64,000 bases of DNA from Streptomyces curacoi (lineage in GTDB: Bacteria; Actinomycetota; Actinomycetes; Streptomycetales; Streptomycetaceae), in the NCBI RefSeq assembly GCF_001513975.1, contig NZ_KQ947986.1, forward strand, positions 598,713 through 662,712, written 5' to 3'. The notes under the pieces are model-generated. The model was given only the letters and a program-made list of their open reading frames with translations, was not told the origin of the DNA and did no database searches. Made by a program: the position numbers and the translations under genes. Positions 27,292 through 38,119 of this stretch are shown piece by piece (position 1 is the stretch's first letter; every line of letters starts with the position of its first letter).

Positions 27292-29046
27292 ATGCTCAAG
27301 CGGTATGTGGTCTCGCAGCGCGGGGGGTGGCGCACCTGTCCCGACATCACGTCCGCGCTCCGTGCCGCGGAACGGGCCAGGTCGGCGCGGATCGAGATCA
27401 TGCCCGGGCACTACGAGGAGCAGCTCACCGTGCGCGGCGCGGTCGAGCTGGTCGCGGTCGGGGAGCCGGGCGCCGTGGTGGTGTGCCCGTCCCAGGGCAC
27501 GGTGCTGGACGCCTCCGGATCGGTGGTGGTGCGCGGCCTCGTGCTGGTCGGCCGCGATGCCGACGTCGTCGACCTCCAGGCGGGCACGCTCACCCTGGAC
27601 CGGGTGGAGGTGCGGGCGCACGGAGGGGTCTGTCTGCACGCCAGGCGGAACACCGCCGCCACGTTGACGGACAGTCGGTTCCAGTACGGTCGCACCCTCT
27701 TCGCCGGCGCCCACGGCACCGTGGAGCGGTGCCGCTTCGCCGACGCCGCCGACAACGCGCTCGCGGTGATCGAGGGTGCCCGGGTGACGGTCCAGGACAG
27801 CTCGATCGACGGGAGCCGGATCCACGGCATACGGGTCAGCGACGCCTGGGCCCAGCTCACCCGGTGCGAGATCACCGGCACCGAGAAGGCGGCCGTCTGC
27901 GGGGACACCCGGGCCGAGCTCAACGTCACGGACTGCGCGATCACCGCCGTGCACGCGGACGCCCTCATGTTCATCGAGCAGTCGCGGGGCTCGGTACTCG
28001 GCACGCGCGTCACCGACGCGGAGTTCGGGATCGCTGTGACGACCGGTGCCGATCCGCTGGTGCGCGGCTGTGTGTTCGCCGCCTGCCGGGACAGCGGCAT
28101 CAACGTCCACTCCGCGGGCCGCGGCACGTTCCAGGACTGCGAGGTCATCGACGCCGGGGTGGTGTCCGTGTTCTCGACCAAGGGCGGCGCGCCACGGGTC
28201 ACCGGCGGCCGTATCTCCGGCGGCAACGTCGGAATCGCCGTCATCGAGAAGGCGCGGGGCCACTTCTCGGACGTCGACATCCAGGGCCTGACCAACGTCG
28301 CCCTGCGGGTCCGTGACGAGTCCCGGGCCGTGTTCGAGAACATCCGCGTCGAACGCTGCCCGGCGGGACTGGAGACCCTCGGCAACGCCGGTACGACGGC
28401 CGAGCTCGTCGACTCCAGGATCCATGACTTCGACATGGCCGCCGTGGCCGCGGGCGGGCAGTCCCGGATCACGCTGAAGGGTGTCTCGGCGGAGCGCGGG
28501 CTGGTGGGCTTCGGCGCCGTCGAGGAGTCCCAGCTGCGGGTGCACGACTGTGAGGTGCGGGCCGTACGCATGGGCGGGGCGCTCGCCAGCGGAAAGGCGA
28601 CGCTGCTCGCGCGGAACCTCACCGTCACCGGTTCGGAGGGGGTCGGGCTCAGCGGTCAGGACTCCGCCTATGTGGACGTCGCCGACAGCCGGTTCGACGG
28701 CTGCGACTCGGCGGGGGTCTCGGTCCTGGGCTCGGGCGGGGGCGTGCTCAGGGACTGTTCCGTGACCGGCACCAAGGGACTGGCCGTGCTGCACAACGGC
28801 CTTGTCGAGCTGGTCTCGCTGCGCACCTCGCTGCGGGTCGTCCAGCGGAACACCGAGCCGGCCGCACCGCCGCCGACCACGGTGATCAACAACTTCTACG
28901 GCCCGGTCTTCCACGAAGCCGTCCACAACGCCCAACTGGCGTGGAACAACGCCGAGGTCGTCCAGCAGCAGAACAACGAGAGCCGGCAGCAGAACGACGA
29001 AAGCCCAAGCCAGCAGCAGAACGACGAGGACGGAGCCGGCACATGA
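27292..29046 (+). CDS. Right-handed beta-helix protein with C-terminal shared motif
   Basis: The 584-residue protein starts at the ATG at 27292 after GGGGGAAGG. The N-terminus (MLKRYVVSQRGGWRTCPDI) and residues 35-520 form regular 22-25-residue coils of a parallel beta-helix (repeats such as VTDCAITAV, VRGCVFAACRDSGI, VTGSEGVGLSG), a fold of pectin lyases and T7-secretion-linked proteins. No signal peptide or catalytic motif is evident. Residues 533-560 (NNFYGPVFHEAVHNAQLAW and VVQQQ) are a motif repeated in the next protein. The tail is Gln/Asn/Asp/Glu-rich and likely disordered. It overlaps the downstream gene by ATGA. Role unknown. Confidence 0.85.
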   Translation: MLKRYVVSQRGGWRTCPDITSALRAAERARSARIEIMPGHYEEQLTVRGAVELVAVGEPGAVVVCPSQGTVLDASGSVVVRGLVLVGRDADVVDLQAGTLTLDRVEVRAHGGVCLHARRNTAATLTDSRFQYGRTLFAGAHGTVERCRFADAADNALAVIEGARVTVQDSSIDGSRIHGIRVSDAWAQLTRCEITGTEKAAVCGDTRAELNVTDCAITAVHADALMFIEQSRGSVLGTRVTDAEFGIAVTTGADPLVRGCVFAACRDSGINVHSAGRGTFQDCEVIDAGVVSVFSTKGGAPRVTGGRISGGNVGIAVIEKARGHFSDVDIQGLTNVALRVRDESRAVFENIRVERCPAGLETLGNAGTTAELVDSRIHDFDMAAVAAGGQSRITLKGVSAERGLVGFGAVEESQLRVHDCEVRAVRMGGALASGKATLLARNLTVTGSEGVGLSGQDSAYVDVADSRFDGCDSAGVSVLGSGGGVLRDCSVTGTKGLAVLHNGLVELVSLRTSLRVVQRNTEPAAPPPTTVINNFYGPVFHEAVHNAQLAWNNAEVVQQQNNESRQQNDESPSQQQNDEDGAGT

Positions 29047-29450
29047 GCGAATCGCGGCAGGAGAACAACTACCACGGCCCGGTCTTCCACCGGGACGTCT
29101 CGAACGCCCAGTTCGCCTGGGCCAACGAGACGGTCACCCAGAACCAGCAGAACAACAGCGCGGTCGCCCCGGGGTTCGAGGCGCTCGCCGCGGTCGTCGG
29201 CGACCTGCTGCGGCAGCTGCCCCAGGCCGGTCTTCCCGACCAGGACCGCGAGGACACGGAGGCCGCCGCCCAGGAGGTGCTCGCGGAGATCACCGGTCCC
29301 GAGGCCCCCGAGCCGCGCAGACTCCGGCGTGCGCTGAACGGGCTCAAGGGAGCGCTGGCCCCGGTCGCGACCGGCGTCGCGGCCGGCACGGCCCTGGGGG
29401 CGCAGGAGTGGGCCCAGCAGGCGATCGGCAGCCTGACCGGACTCGGCTGA
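29043..29450 (+). CDS. Small protein sharing the NNxxGPVFHxxVxNAQxAW motif
   Basis: The 135-residue protein starts at 29043 inside the previous stop. Residues 8-35 (NNYHGPVFHRDVSNAQFAW, then TVTQNQ) match the C-terminal motif of the upstream beta-helix protein at 17 of 28 positions. A helical middle (about 45-100) is followed by a hydrophobic Ala/Gly-rich C-terminus (APVATGVAAGTALGAQEWA) that could associate with a membrane. I do not recognise the family. The coupled start and shared motif suggest the two proteins bind each other or the same partner. Confidence 0.8.
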   Translation: MSESRQENNYHGPVFHRDVSNAQFAWANETVTQNQQNNSAVAPGFEALAAVVGDLLRQLPQAGLPDQDREDTEAAAQEVLAEITGPEAPEPRRLRRALNGLKGALAPVATGVAAGTALGAQEWAQQAIGSLTGLG

Positions 29451-29466
29451 GTCGCGACGCCGCCGC

Positions 29467-29506
29467 GTCACCCCGTCATCGCGTCACCGCATCACCGCGT
29501 CACCGC
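29467..29506. repeat. Five octamer tandem repeats (CGTCACCG type)
   Basis: Five consecutive 8-mers (CGTCACCC, CGTCATCG, CGTCACCG, CATCACCG, CGTCACCG) fill the gap between converging genes and enter the end of the MOSC gene. Confidence 0.8.
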
Positions 29507-30393
29507 GTGGTCAGGGTGCGGGGCGAGCCGTCGGAAGCGTGCAGTTCGGACTCGCCCCACGAGGTGACGGTCACGGCGTCGCCCACGGCGACCCGGCCGG
29601 TCCGGAGCACGGAGAACTTCGTGCCGAAGGCGACTCCGCCCTGGGCGGCCCGCCGGTAGCCCGCGAGGGTGCGCAGCGGTTCGGGGCCCGCCCGCTCCCC
29701 CGACTCCTGGGCGACCAGGGTGACGGCGCAGCGGATGGCGAGCTTGGCGTAGCCCAGTTCGGCCGTGCCGATCGTCAGGCCGTGCGCCCGGTCCTCGGTG
29801 TGCGGCTCGGCCCAGCCGTCGATCACGATGTTCGGGCGGAAGCGGTTCATGGGCAGCGGCGCCGTGCCGCGTTCGGCCAGCTTCCGGTTGAGCAGTTCGA
29901 GGGTGGAGCGCGAGACGAGGTGCAGGGCGGAGCTGTCGGCGTAGCCGGAGGTGCCCGGCGTTCTGCCGTCCGTCTTCCGGTCGTGCTCCGGCGGCACCCG
30001 CACCAGGCGGCTGGGGGCACCGAGCACGTCGGAGAGCCACGCGGCGGCCGTGTCGCCCTGGTCGATGCCCCGGTAGGCGGTCCCGAACAGGTCCACCGGC
30101 CGACGGGCGCCGGTGGTGTCCACGGGCACGTCCAGCGCCTCGGTGTGCGGCGCGTGCAGGGTGAGCCGCTCGCCGTCGTCGCTGATGGCGGGTCGGATCA
30201 GGGCCAGTCGGGGGTCCCGGCGCTGGGAGCGGAAGACGCCCTCGTCGCTGACGACCATGAAGCTCCGGTCGTGCGCGAGACCGGCGGGCGTCAGTAACGC
30301 CTCGCGGGCGGCCACACCGGCACACCCCTTGACGGGGTAGTACGACAGCTCGACGACGCGTGCGCCCGAGGTGGTCCTGGTCTGCTGAGGCAC
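29500..30393 (-). CDS. MOSC-domain molybdenum-sulfurtransferase-like protein
   Basis: The 297-residue protein starts with GTG at 30393 behind AGGGGAGCC. A MOSC N-terminal beta-barrel (about 10-110, VVELSYYPVKGC, GLAHDRSFMVV) precedes the MOSC domain (about 150-295) with NRFRPNIVIDG and the conserved cysteine in LAIRCAVTLVAQ followed by EPLRTLAGYRR. mARC-type proteins with this layout bind molybdenum cofactor and reduce N-hydroxylated compounds. Its location near narGHJI, also a Mo enzyme, is suggestive but the strands differ. Confidence 0.9.
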   Translation of the reverse strand: MPQQTRTTSGARVVELSYYPVKGCAGVAAREALLTPAGLAHDRSFMVVSDEGVFRSQRRDPRLALIRPAISDDGERLTLHAPHTEALDVPVDTTGARRPVDLFGTAYRGIDQGDTAAAWLSDVLGAPSRLVRVPPEHDRKTDGRTPGTSGYADSSALHLVSRSTLELLNRKLAERGTAPLPMNRFRPNIVIDGWAEPHTEDRAHGLTIGTAELGYAKLAIRCAVTLVAQESGERAGPEPLRTLAGYRRAAQGGVAFGTKFSVLRTGRVAVGDAVTVTSWGESELHASDGSPRTLTTR

Positions 30394-30486
30394 GCGGCTC
30401 CCCTTCGATACGCACTGCGTTCCGAAAGGGAACCTACTGGGGACGTGCGGCGGCCCGCCAAGGGTTTACCGGTACGAACAGGGGCT

Positions 30487-32382
<1,896 letters not shown>

Positions 32383-32408
32383 CGTTGTCCCCTTCCGCCA
32401 GGGCACCC

Positions 32409-32447
32409 CTTGAACTCCAGCACAAAACTTGAGTGGGTTCTTGTCAA
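32409..32447 (-). promoter_or_regulatory. dnaK promoter with HAIR-like half-sites
   Basis: TTGACA (32442-32447 on the minus strand) is spaced 17 bp from TGTGCT (32419-32424). ACTCAAG (32428-32434) and GTTCAAG (32409-32415) resemble half of the HspR/HAIR element but both point the same way, so a full HAIR palindrome is not present. Confidence 0.55.
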
Positions 32448-32496
32448 TGGGACGGGTGCCCCTGGAGACGGGTGACCCTGGGGACGGGCGCCAAAC

Positions 32497-32522
32497 AGGG
32501 GCTGAGCGGGCGCTCAGCCCCT
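32497..32522. terminator. Hairpin terminator after osmC-like gene
   Basis: AGGGGCTGAGC/GCTCAGCCCCT, an 11-bp perfect stem with a 4-nt loop, 20 bp past the OsmC stop and upstream of the dnaK promoter, isolates the two transcripts. Confidence 0.8.
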
Positions 32523-32541
32523 CGCGGCTCTCACCACACCT

Positions 32542-32970
32542 TTACGACAACTTGGCCGACAGGGTGATCGGCACCGCCTTCAGCGCCTGGCTGACCGGGC
32601 AGTTGACCTTGGCGTCCTCGGCCTTGGCGAGGAAGTCCTCCTCGGAGATGCCCGGAACCGTGCCCTCGACGGTGATGTGGATCCCGGTGATCCCCTCCCC
32701 GGGCTGGAAGGTCACGTCGGCGGAGGTGAGGAGCTTGGTCGGCGGGGTGCCGGCCTTGTCGAGGATGTTCGAGAAGGCCATGGAGTAGCAGCTGGAGTGG
32801 GCGGCGGCGATCAGCTCCTCCGGGCTGGTCTTGCCGTTCGCGTCCTCGGCGCGCGACGCCCACGTCACCGGCTGCTGGGCGATGCTGCCGGAGGAGTCGA
32901 AGGAGACGACGCCATTGCCCTGGAACAGGTTTCCTTCCCACACGGTGTGTGCGGAGCGCGTGGTTGCCAC
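32542..32970 (-). CDS. OsmC/Ohr-family peroxiredoxin
   Basis: The start is set at the GTG at 32970, because AAGGGA stands eight bases before it; an ATG six codons upstream lacks a ribosome site. The 142-residue protein contains both redox cysteines, in AHSSCYSMAFS and VNCPVSQALK, and the OsmC strand ISEEDFLAKAEDAK. It reduces organic hydroperoxides with a reactive and a resolving Cys. WASRAEDANGKTSPEEL places it in the OsmC rather than Ohr branch. It neighbours the DnaK copy, fitting a stress role. Confidence 0.92.
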   Translation of the reverse strand: MATTRSAHTVWEGNLFQGNGVVSFDSSGSIAQQPVTWASRAEDANGKTSPEELIAAAHSSCYSMAFSNILDKAGTPPTKLLTSADVTFQPGEGITGIHITVEGTVPGISEEDFLAKAEDAKVNCPVSQALKAVPITLSAKLS

Positions 32971-33045
32971 GTTGAGATCCCTTCGCATGCTTACGGTGCG
33001 GTCCCGTGTCCGGGTTCCGTGTCCCCCATCCGATCACACTCGTCC

Positions 33046-34869
33046 TCATTGCACCCGGAAGACCGGCCCACGGGGGGTGAACGGCAGACGACGTCCTTGC
33101 GGAATCAGGTACGCGTGCTCGCGCCGCACCCGCAGGACATCGCACCAGCCGTCCGTGATGACCAGGACGGGCGCACCCGGCGGAAAGTCGTCCGCGCGCT
33201 GCAACAGGTCGATCCCGGGCTGCAGGACAGTGCCGCCGCGGCCGTGCACCCGTACCCGCCCGGCGATCTCCGTCACCGGCACATAGCCGGCGTCGTACGG
33301 TGCCGCGTCGCAGTACACGACCCGCGCGGCCGGTACGTCCCGGGCCTCGGCGTACGAGGCGATCGCGCCCAGCGCCTTGCCGAGCAGGACGCTGCCCATG
33401 GAGCCGGAGGTGTCCAGGACCACGCCGAAGGTGCAGCGGGCGATCTCCTCGGGCGGGAAGTAGTGGCCCGCGCGCGGGATACCGGGCGTGGCGGACTGGC
33501 GACGGGAGGGGCGCGCATACGTCCGTACCGGCTCCGGGCGGGGCACGAACTCGTCGAACCAGCGGGCCAGTCGGGCGTCCCAGGGCAGCGGCGGATGACT
33601 CAGCGCGCGGATCTCCTGGACCAGGCCGCCGGGCAGGAAGCCGCGCTCCTGCTGCTGGTGCAGATCGAGGCCGTGGGAGAGGCCGCGGCGGTAGAACTCG
33701 TCCAGGTCGCAGTAGTCGCCGGGCGGGCCGAGCGGGGCGCCCAGGATGTCACCGACGCCCTTGCCGCGCAGGGTGGCAAGGCGGCGCATGCGGCGCAGGT
33801 CGCCGACGATACGGTCGTACACCTCCTCGGCGGACAGACCGGTGAACCGGGCGTCGTACAGGAGCCCTTGGGGCATCTCGCCGACCTGCATCTCGCGCAG
33901 CCAGCCGTTGATGACGTAGTCGCAGGCGACGTTGAACAGGTACGGGTCGCGGGTGCCGCAGCGGTCGCCGTGGCGCAGGGCGGCGTGCAGCATCTCGTGG
34001 GCGAGGACGAACCGCCACTCCTCGTCCTCGAAGGTCCGCAGCGGGTTGATGTAGATCTCGCCGGCCTCGGCGTTGACGGCGGCGACGGAGATGCCGTGGG
34101 CGCGGGCGAGTTCGGCGTCGGCGACGAGCTCGATGCCGGCCGCGATGCCGCCGAGCAGCGGATAGGAGGTGATGAACCACTCCAGTGCCCACTGCCAGGG
34201 CCGCTTCTTGACCGGCTCGCCGTCCATGGAGTCGCGGCGGCCGCCCGCCATGTCCATCGCGGTGGAGACGGTCCGGGTCAGTGCGGTGGCGAAGGCCAGT
34301 TGATGGTCCGGGGGCTGCCCCTGCCAGCCGCGCCATTCCACGAGCAGCTGGTCGGGTTCGGCGCCGGCGGTACCGCAGCGCTCGTACGCGGCCGGGAGCC
34401 CGTCCCGCCGCCAGTGCGCGGCGAGGCGCTCCTCGTCGCCGTCCGGGTAGGCCAGGGGCTGGTCGTCCGGGGCACGGCCGATCGGGAAGGACAGCAGGAA
34501 GCGGTTGACGACCACGCAGCGCGCCGCGACGTCGTACCGGTCGGGCTGCTCGCGTTCCCCCTTCGCCGCCGGGACATGACCGAAGCCGAGGTGGAGGACG
34601 GCGTGCGCGATCGACCAGGCCCACACGGCGGGGTCGGCGACGCGGGTGGGGTGGGCGTGCAGGGTGCCGCTGGAGGAGACACGGACGAGCCCGTCCCTGA
34701 GCGCCGTCTCGCACTTCGCGTCGCGGCAGACACTGAACTCGACGGCGGCGAGCGCGGGGTTGGCGGCCACCAGCCGCATCCCCTCGGCGAACGCCTCGCC
34801 CGCGACGTCCCGCTTCTTCTTGGCGGAAGCCCGGTTGGCGGAAGCCCGATTGGCGGAAGCCCGGCTCAT
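33046..34869 (-). CDS. DUF2201/VWA-like metallopeptidase
   Basis: The 607-residue protein starts at 34869, overlapping the stop of the AAA gene (ATGA). A basic, repeat-encoded N-terminus (RASAN x3) precedes a predicted zinc-metallopeptidase domain with HEMLHAALRHGD (about residue 290) and a C-terminal VWA-like domain with the MIDAS-type DTSGSMGS (about residue 485). MoxR ATPase plus VWA partner pairs act in protein assembly or metal insertion, as in RavA-ViaA. The metallopeptidase motif suggests proteolytic maturation. Substrates unknown. Confidence 0.88.
   Translation of the reverse strand: MSRASANRASANRASAKKKRDVAGEAFAEGMRLVAANPALAAVEFSVCRDAKCETALRDGLVRVSSSGTLHAHPTRVADPAVWAWSIAHAVLHLGFGHVPAAKGEREQPDRYDVAARCVVVNRFLLSFPIGRAPDDQPLAYPDGDEERLAAHWRRDGLPAAYERCGTAGAEPDQLLVEWRGWQGQPPDHQLAFATALTRTVSTAMDMAGGRRDSMDGEPVKKRPWQWALEWFITSYPLLGGIAAGIELVADAELARAHGISVAAVNAEAGEIYINPLRTFEDEEWRFVLAHEMLHAALRHGDRCGTRDPYLFNVACDYVINGWLREMQVGEMPQGLLYDARFTGLSAEEVYDRIVGDLRRMRRLATLRGKGVGDILGAPLGPPGDYCDLDEFYRRGLSHGLDLHQQQERGFLPGGLVQEIRALSHPPLPWDARLARWFDEFVPRPEPVRTYARPSRRQSATPGIPRAGHYFPPEEIARCTFGVVLDTSGSMGSVLLGKALGAIASYAEARDVPAARVVYCDAAPYDAGYVPVTEIAGRVRVHGRGGTVLQPGIDLLQRADDFPPGAPVLVITDGWCDVLRVRREHAYLIPQGRRLPFTPRGPVFRVQ
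34820..34864. repeat. Three 15-bp tandem repeats encoding RASAN
   Basis: TTGGCGGAAGCCCGG occurs three times in a row (one copy ends in CGA) at the 5' end of the VWA gene. Length variation between strains would change the N-terminus by five residues per unit. Confidence 0.85.
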
Positions 34870-35927
34870 CGCCGCGCCTCCACCAGCCGCGGCATGTCCC
34901 GGGCCGCCTCCACCAGGAACCAGGCGGGCAGCACGGGATTGCCGTCGGCGTCGGAGGCGATGACACTCTGGGCGACCTCGACGGAGATCTCCGCGAGCTG
35001 CACCAGCAGCGACTTGGCGCGGTACGCGGTCTGCCGGCCGCTCGCCGACATGTGCTCCTTGCTGACGGGCAGTTCCTTGATGAGCCGCCCGCGGAAGGAC
35101 TCGGCGAGGTAGTAGAGCAGGTCGCGGTCCGCCATGCGGTGCGGCCAGCGGGCGTCGCCCTTGATGATGGCCTCGATGCCGAACTGGCTGCGCACGATCT
35201 TGACGTAGCCGCAGAACGCGGTGGCGTGCGCGGGCGTCAGCGTGCCGTGCGCCAGCACCTTCAGGGTCTCCTCGTCGAGGTCGCCGCCGAAGGAGTGCAG
35301 CGCGTCGGAGAGCATGTGCCAGGAGCGGGGCGTGGAGAACGGCTCCTCGGTCTTCGGCGGCTTGGACCACAGGTGGTCGGGCCGGTCGGTGAGGTGGTCC
35401 AGGATCCACGGGTGGATGCCGTTGTCCGCGGCCCAGGTCAGCCAGTCCTTGGCGGAGGCCTCCAGGTGGACGTGGGCGAGGCGGTTGACCAGCGCGGACG
35501 CTATGGGGCGGGCGAGGGCGTTGTCGGTGGCACGGTTGCCGGCGCCGATGACGATCGAGCCCTTCGGCAGCTCGTAGTTCCCGATACGGCGGTCCAGGAT
35601 CAGCGAGTAGAACGCCTTCTGCACATCCGGGGTGGCCGCGTTCAGCTCGTCCAGGAACAGGCAGTACGGCTCGTCGCGGGCGATGGCCTCCGGCGGGCAG
35701 AACACGGACCGGCCGTCCCGGATCTGCGGCACGCCGATCAGGTCCTCCGGCGCGAGCTGGGTGCCGAGCAGGCTCACGCACTCCAGTCCCAGCGACTGGG
35801 CGAAGTCCCTGACGAGGGAGGACTTTCCGATGCCGGGCGCGCCCCAGATGAAGACCGGCCGCACGGTGGCGAGGCCGAGCAGCAGGTCGGGGATGCGGGC
35901 GGGCGTGACGGTGACGGCTGCCTGCAA
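34866..35927 (-). CDS. MoxR-type AAA+ ATPase (TTG start)
   Basis: The start is a TTG at 35927, eight bases after AAGGAG; no ATG or GTG lies between it and the Walker A motif. The 353-residue protein has Walker A GAPGIGKSS (about 31-39), Walker B LFLDELNAA, sensor 1 GAGNRATDN and an arginine-finger region. It probably powers the VWA metallopeptidase with which it overlaps. Only about 110 bp separate it from the phosphodiesterase gene on the same strand. Confidence 0.88.
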   Translation of the reverse strand: MQAAVTVTPARIPDLLLGLATVRPVFIWGAPGIGKSSLVRDFAQSLGLECVSLLGTQLAPEDLIGVPQIRDGRSVFCPPEAIARDEPYCLFLDELNAATPDVQKAFYSLILDRRIGNYELPKGSIVIGAGNRATDNALARPIASALVNRLAHVHLEASAKDWLTWAADNGIHPWILDHLTDRPDHLWSKPPKTEEPFSTPRSWHMLSDALHSFGGDLDEETLKVLAHGTLTPAHATAFCGYVKIVRSQFGIEAIIKGDARWPHRMADRDLLYYLAESFRGRLIKELPVSKEHMSASGRQTAYRAKSLLVQLAEISVEVAQSVIASDADGNPVLPAWFLVEAARDMPRLVEARR

Positions 35928-36040
35928 AGCAGCGGCTCCTTGGGGTGTTCGAGAACGGCGCGCAGGTGTGCGACGCCCGATACGAACAGTTTGTGTGCCG
36001 CGCGAGGCAGGCGCAGCCCATTTTCCGGTTGGCCGGGCGC

Positions 36041-38119
36041 TCAGGCCGCCCGCTGGTCCGCACGCCGCGTCAGCGGCACCTGGGGGCCGTCCGACTCGCT
36101 CAGCCATCGGCGCAGCACATGGTGGACCTGCTCGGCGCCGACGAGGTCCGCCCCGTCGTCCACCGGCGCGGAGAAGGCGAGCGGCGACAGCAGGAACGGC
36201 TCGCCCTGCGCGCCGCCGAGTCCGCCGTGCGAGCCGATCTGCTCCTCGAAGGCGAGGACCTCGCCGTCGGCCGGGTCGTACGCGGAGTTGACCATGATGT
36301 CGGCGGCGTTCGGGAAGGAGTGGGTGCGTCGTACGGCGTCGGCGGCACCCGGCCCGAACACCTCCAACGGCCCCGGATCGTCGTCCAGTCGGTCGAGGGG
36401 GATCTCGGCGCCGAACGCGCCGAGCACGAGGCCGCCGTGCTCCTCGCTGCGCACGAGGAGGAAGCCGACGCCGGGATGGTTGGCGAGGGTGGTCAGCAGC
36501 GCCGGGTGGCGGGCGTCGATCTCCTCCTTGGTCATCCGGTGCGGCACGTCCGGGAAGGAGACCAGGCCGAGGTTGCCGGAGGCCAGCACGATCGGCTCCG
36601 AACGGCGGCCCGCGGGGCGGTGCCGCTCGCCGCCCTCCTCGACGGGGATGCGCAGCGCCGCGCGTACCGCCGCCCGGGCCTCGGCGCCGCTGTGGGTGCG
36701 CTGCGCCCTGCGCGGCACGGGCAGCCCGCAGCCGGCCCGCACCAGGTCGCCCAGGCCGAGGCCGTAGCGGGCCCGGAAGGTCTCGCCGGGGCTCTGGCCG
36801 TGGTCCGACAGCACGACGATCCGGTACGGCCGCGGCGCGTGCTCGGCGATCTTCTCGATCAACGCCAGCGCCCGGTCGAGGCGTTCGAGGACCTTCTCGG
36901 CGTCCCGGCTGAACGGCCCGGAGTGATGGGCCACCTCGTCGTACGCCACCAGGTCGGCGTAGACGGCGGTGCGGCCGGCGAGCATGTCGCCCACGACCGC
37001 GGCGACGACGACGTCCCGTTCGACGACGGTCGCGAAGGCGCGGACGAGGGGGTAGAGGCCGCCGCGGGAGACGCGAGGGCGGACCTTGCGGACGCGGGCC
37101 CGGGTGGACTGGCCAATCTCGCGGCCGACCTCGGCGACGAAGGACAGCGCGGTGCGCACGGCGTTGGCCGGGTCGGAGAAGTAGGCGAAGTAGCCCGCCC
37201 TGGAACGGTTCTCCCGGGGGCGCCGCTTGGTGGCGATGGACAGCACGAGGGCCTGCTCGTCGGCGCCGCCGCTGAACAGGTTGCCGCGGCTGGCGCCGTC
37301 GGCGGTGAGCAGTCCGCCGTCGCCGGTGCGCTCGATGGCGCGGCGCTGGAGTTCGGCGGCGCTGGTGGGGCGGTTGCAGACCATCACCTCGCGGCCGGCC
37401 TTCTCGTACCAGCGGAAGGCGGGGACGTCGTGGTTGCTGCCGTGCAGGATGCCGAGCTGGCTGGCGCCGGTCTGGCTGGACCAGTCGGTGCGCCAGGGGG
37501 TGAGCCGGTGGGTGGGCCGGGCGCCGTCGCCGTCGCCGAGCCAGCGGGCGACGGTGGGCATCAGGTCCTTGCCGACGGCGTCGAGGAGGACGTCGTGGCC
37601 GACGCCGTCGAGCTGGAGGAAGACGGTGGCGGGGCTGGACGGGCCGGGTGGGAGCGCCCGGCGGCGGCGGTCGGCGAGCCGGTAGAGCCGGCGCCGGTAG
37701 GCGTCGTCGTCCCGTACGGCCAGGGCGGCGCCGGTGGCCGAGGCGACGGCGGACATCACGGCGGCGACGATGACGGCGGTCTCGGGGGCGGCCTCGCTGT
37801 CGCCGGAGGGGACGAGGCGCAGGGCGACGATGAGCAGCGAGCCGTTGAGGAAGAACACGAGCAGGCCGAGCACGAGGGCGGGCACCAGCAGCAGGAGCCG
37901 TACGAGGAGGGGCCAGACGAGCGCGGACAGCAGACCGAAGGCACCGGCGCCGAGGGCCGCGGTGACGGCGATGAGAGTGGCGCTGTCACCGTCCGCCGAC
38001 TGCAGCTGGAAGTCGGGCAGGATGCCGGCGAGCACGAGCATGGTGACGGTGGAGACCGCCCACACGGCGACGCTCCGCCCGACCTGACTGGCCACCCGCC
38101 GCCAACGCCCACCACGCAC
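36041..38119 (-). CDS. Membrane-anchored type I phosphodiesterase/nucleotide pyrophosphatase
   Basis: The chosen GTG at 38119 (GGAGGT nine bases upstream) gives 692 residues; earlier in-frame starts have no ribosome site. Four hydrophobic helices (about residues 15-125, phage-holin-4-like) anchor the protein. The alkaline-phosphatase-fold domain (about 155-680) has the metal motifs FLQLDGVGHDVL, YDEVAHHSG and VVLSDHGQSPG. It could cleave phosphodiester or phospholipid-type substrates at the outer face. The nucleophile Thr/Ser is within WRTDWSSQTGASQ. Start uncertain by up to 56 codons. Confidence 0.82.
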   Translation of the reverse strand: MRGGRWRRVASQVGRSVAVWAVSTVTMLVLAGILPDFQLQSADGDSATLIAVTAALGAGAFGLLSALVWPLLVRLLLLVPALVLGLLVFFLNGSLLIVALRLVPSGDSEAAPETAVIVAAVMSAVASATGAALAVRDDDAYRRRLYRLADRRRRALPPGPSSPATVFLQLDGVGHDVLLDAVGKDLMPTVARWLGDGDGARPTHRLTPWRTDWSSQTGASQLGILHGSNHDVPAFRWYEKAGREVMVCNRPTSAAELQRRAIERTGDGGLLTADGASRGNLFSGGADEQALVLSIATKRRPRENRSRAGYFAYFSDPANAVRTALSFVAEVGREIGQSTRARVRKVRPRVSRGGLYPLVRAFATVVERDVVVAAVVGDMLAGRTAVYADLVAYDEVAHHSGPFSRDAEKVLERLDRALALIEKIAEHAPRPYRIVVLSDHGQSPGETFRARYGLGLGDLVRAGCGLPVPRRAQRTHSGAEARAAVRAALRIPVEEGGERHRPAGRRSEPIVLASGNLGLVSFPDVPHRMTKEEIDARHPALLTTLANHPGVGFLLVRSEEHGGLVLGAFGAEIPLDRLDDDPGPLEVFGPGAADAVRRTHSFPNAADIMVNSAYDPADGEVLAFEEQIGSHGGLGGAQGEPFLLSPLAFSAPVDDGADLVGAEQVHHVLRRWLSESDGPQVPLTRRADQRAA

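Noticed and set aside
32409..32434. Complete HspR HAIR operator at dnaK
   Set aside because: Both half-sites have the same orientation, so the CTTGAGT-N7-ACTCAAG palindrome is not formed.
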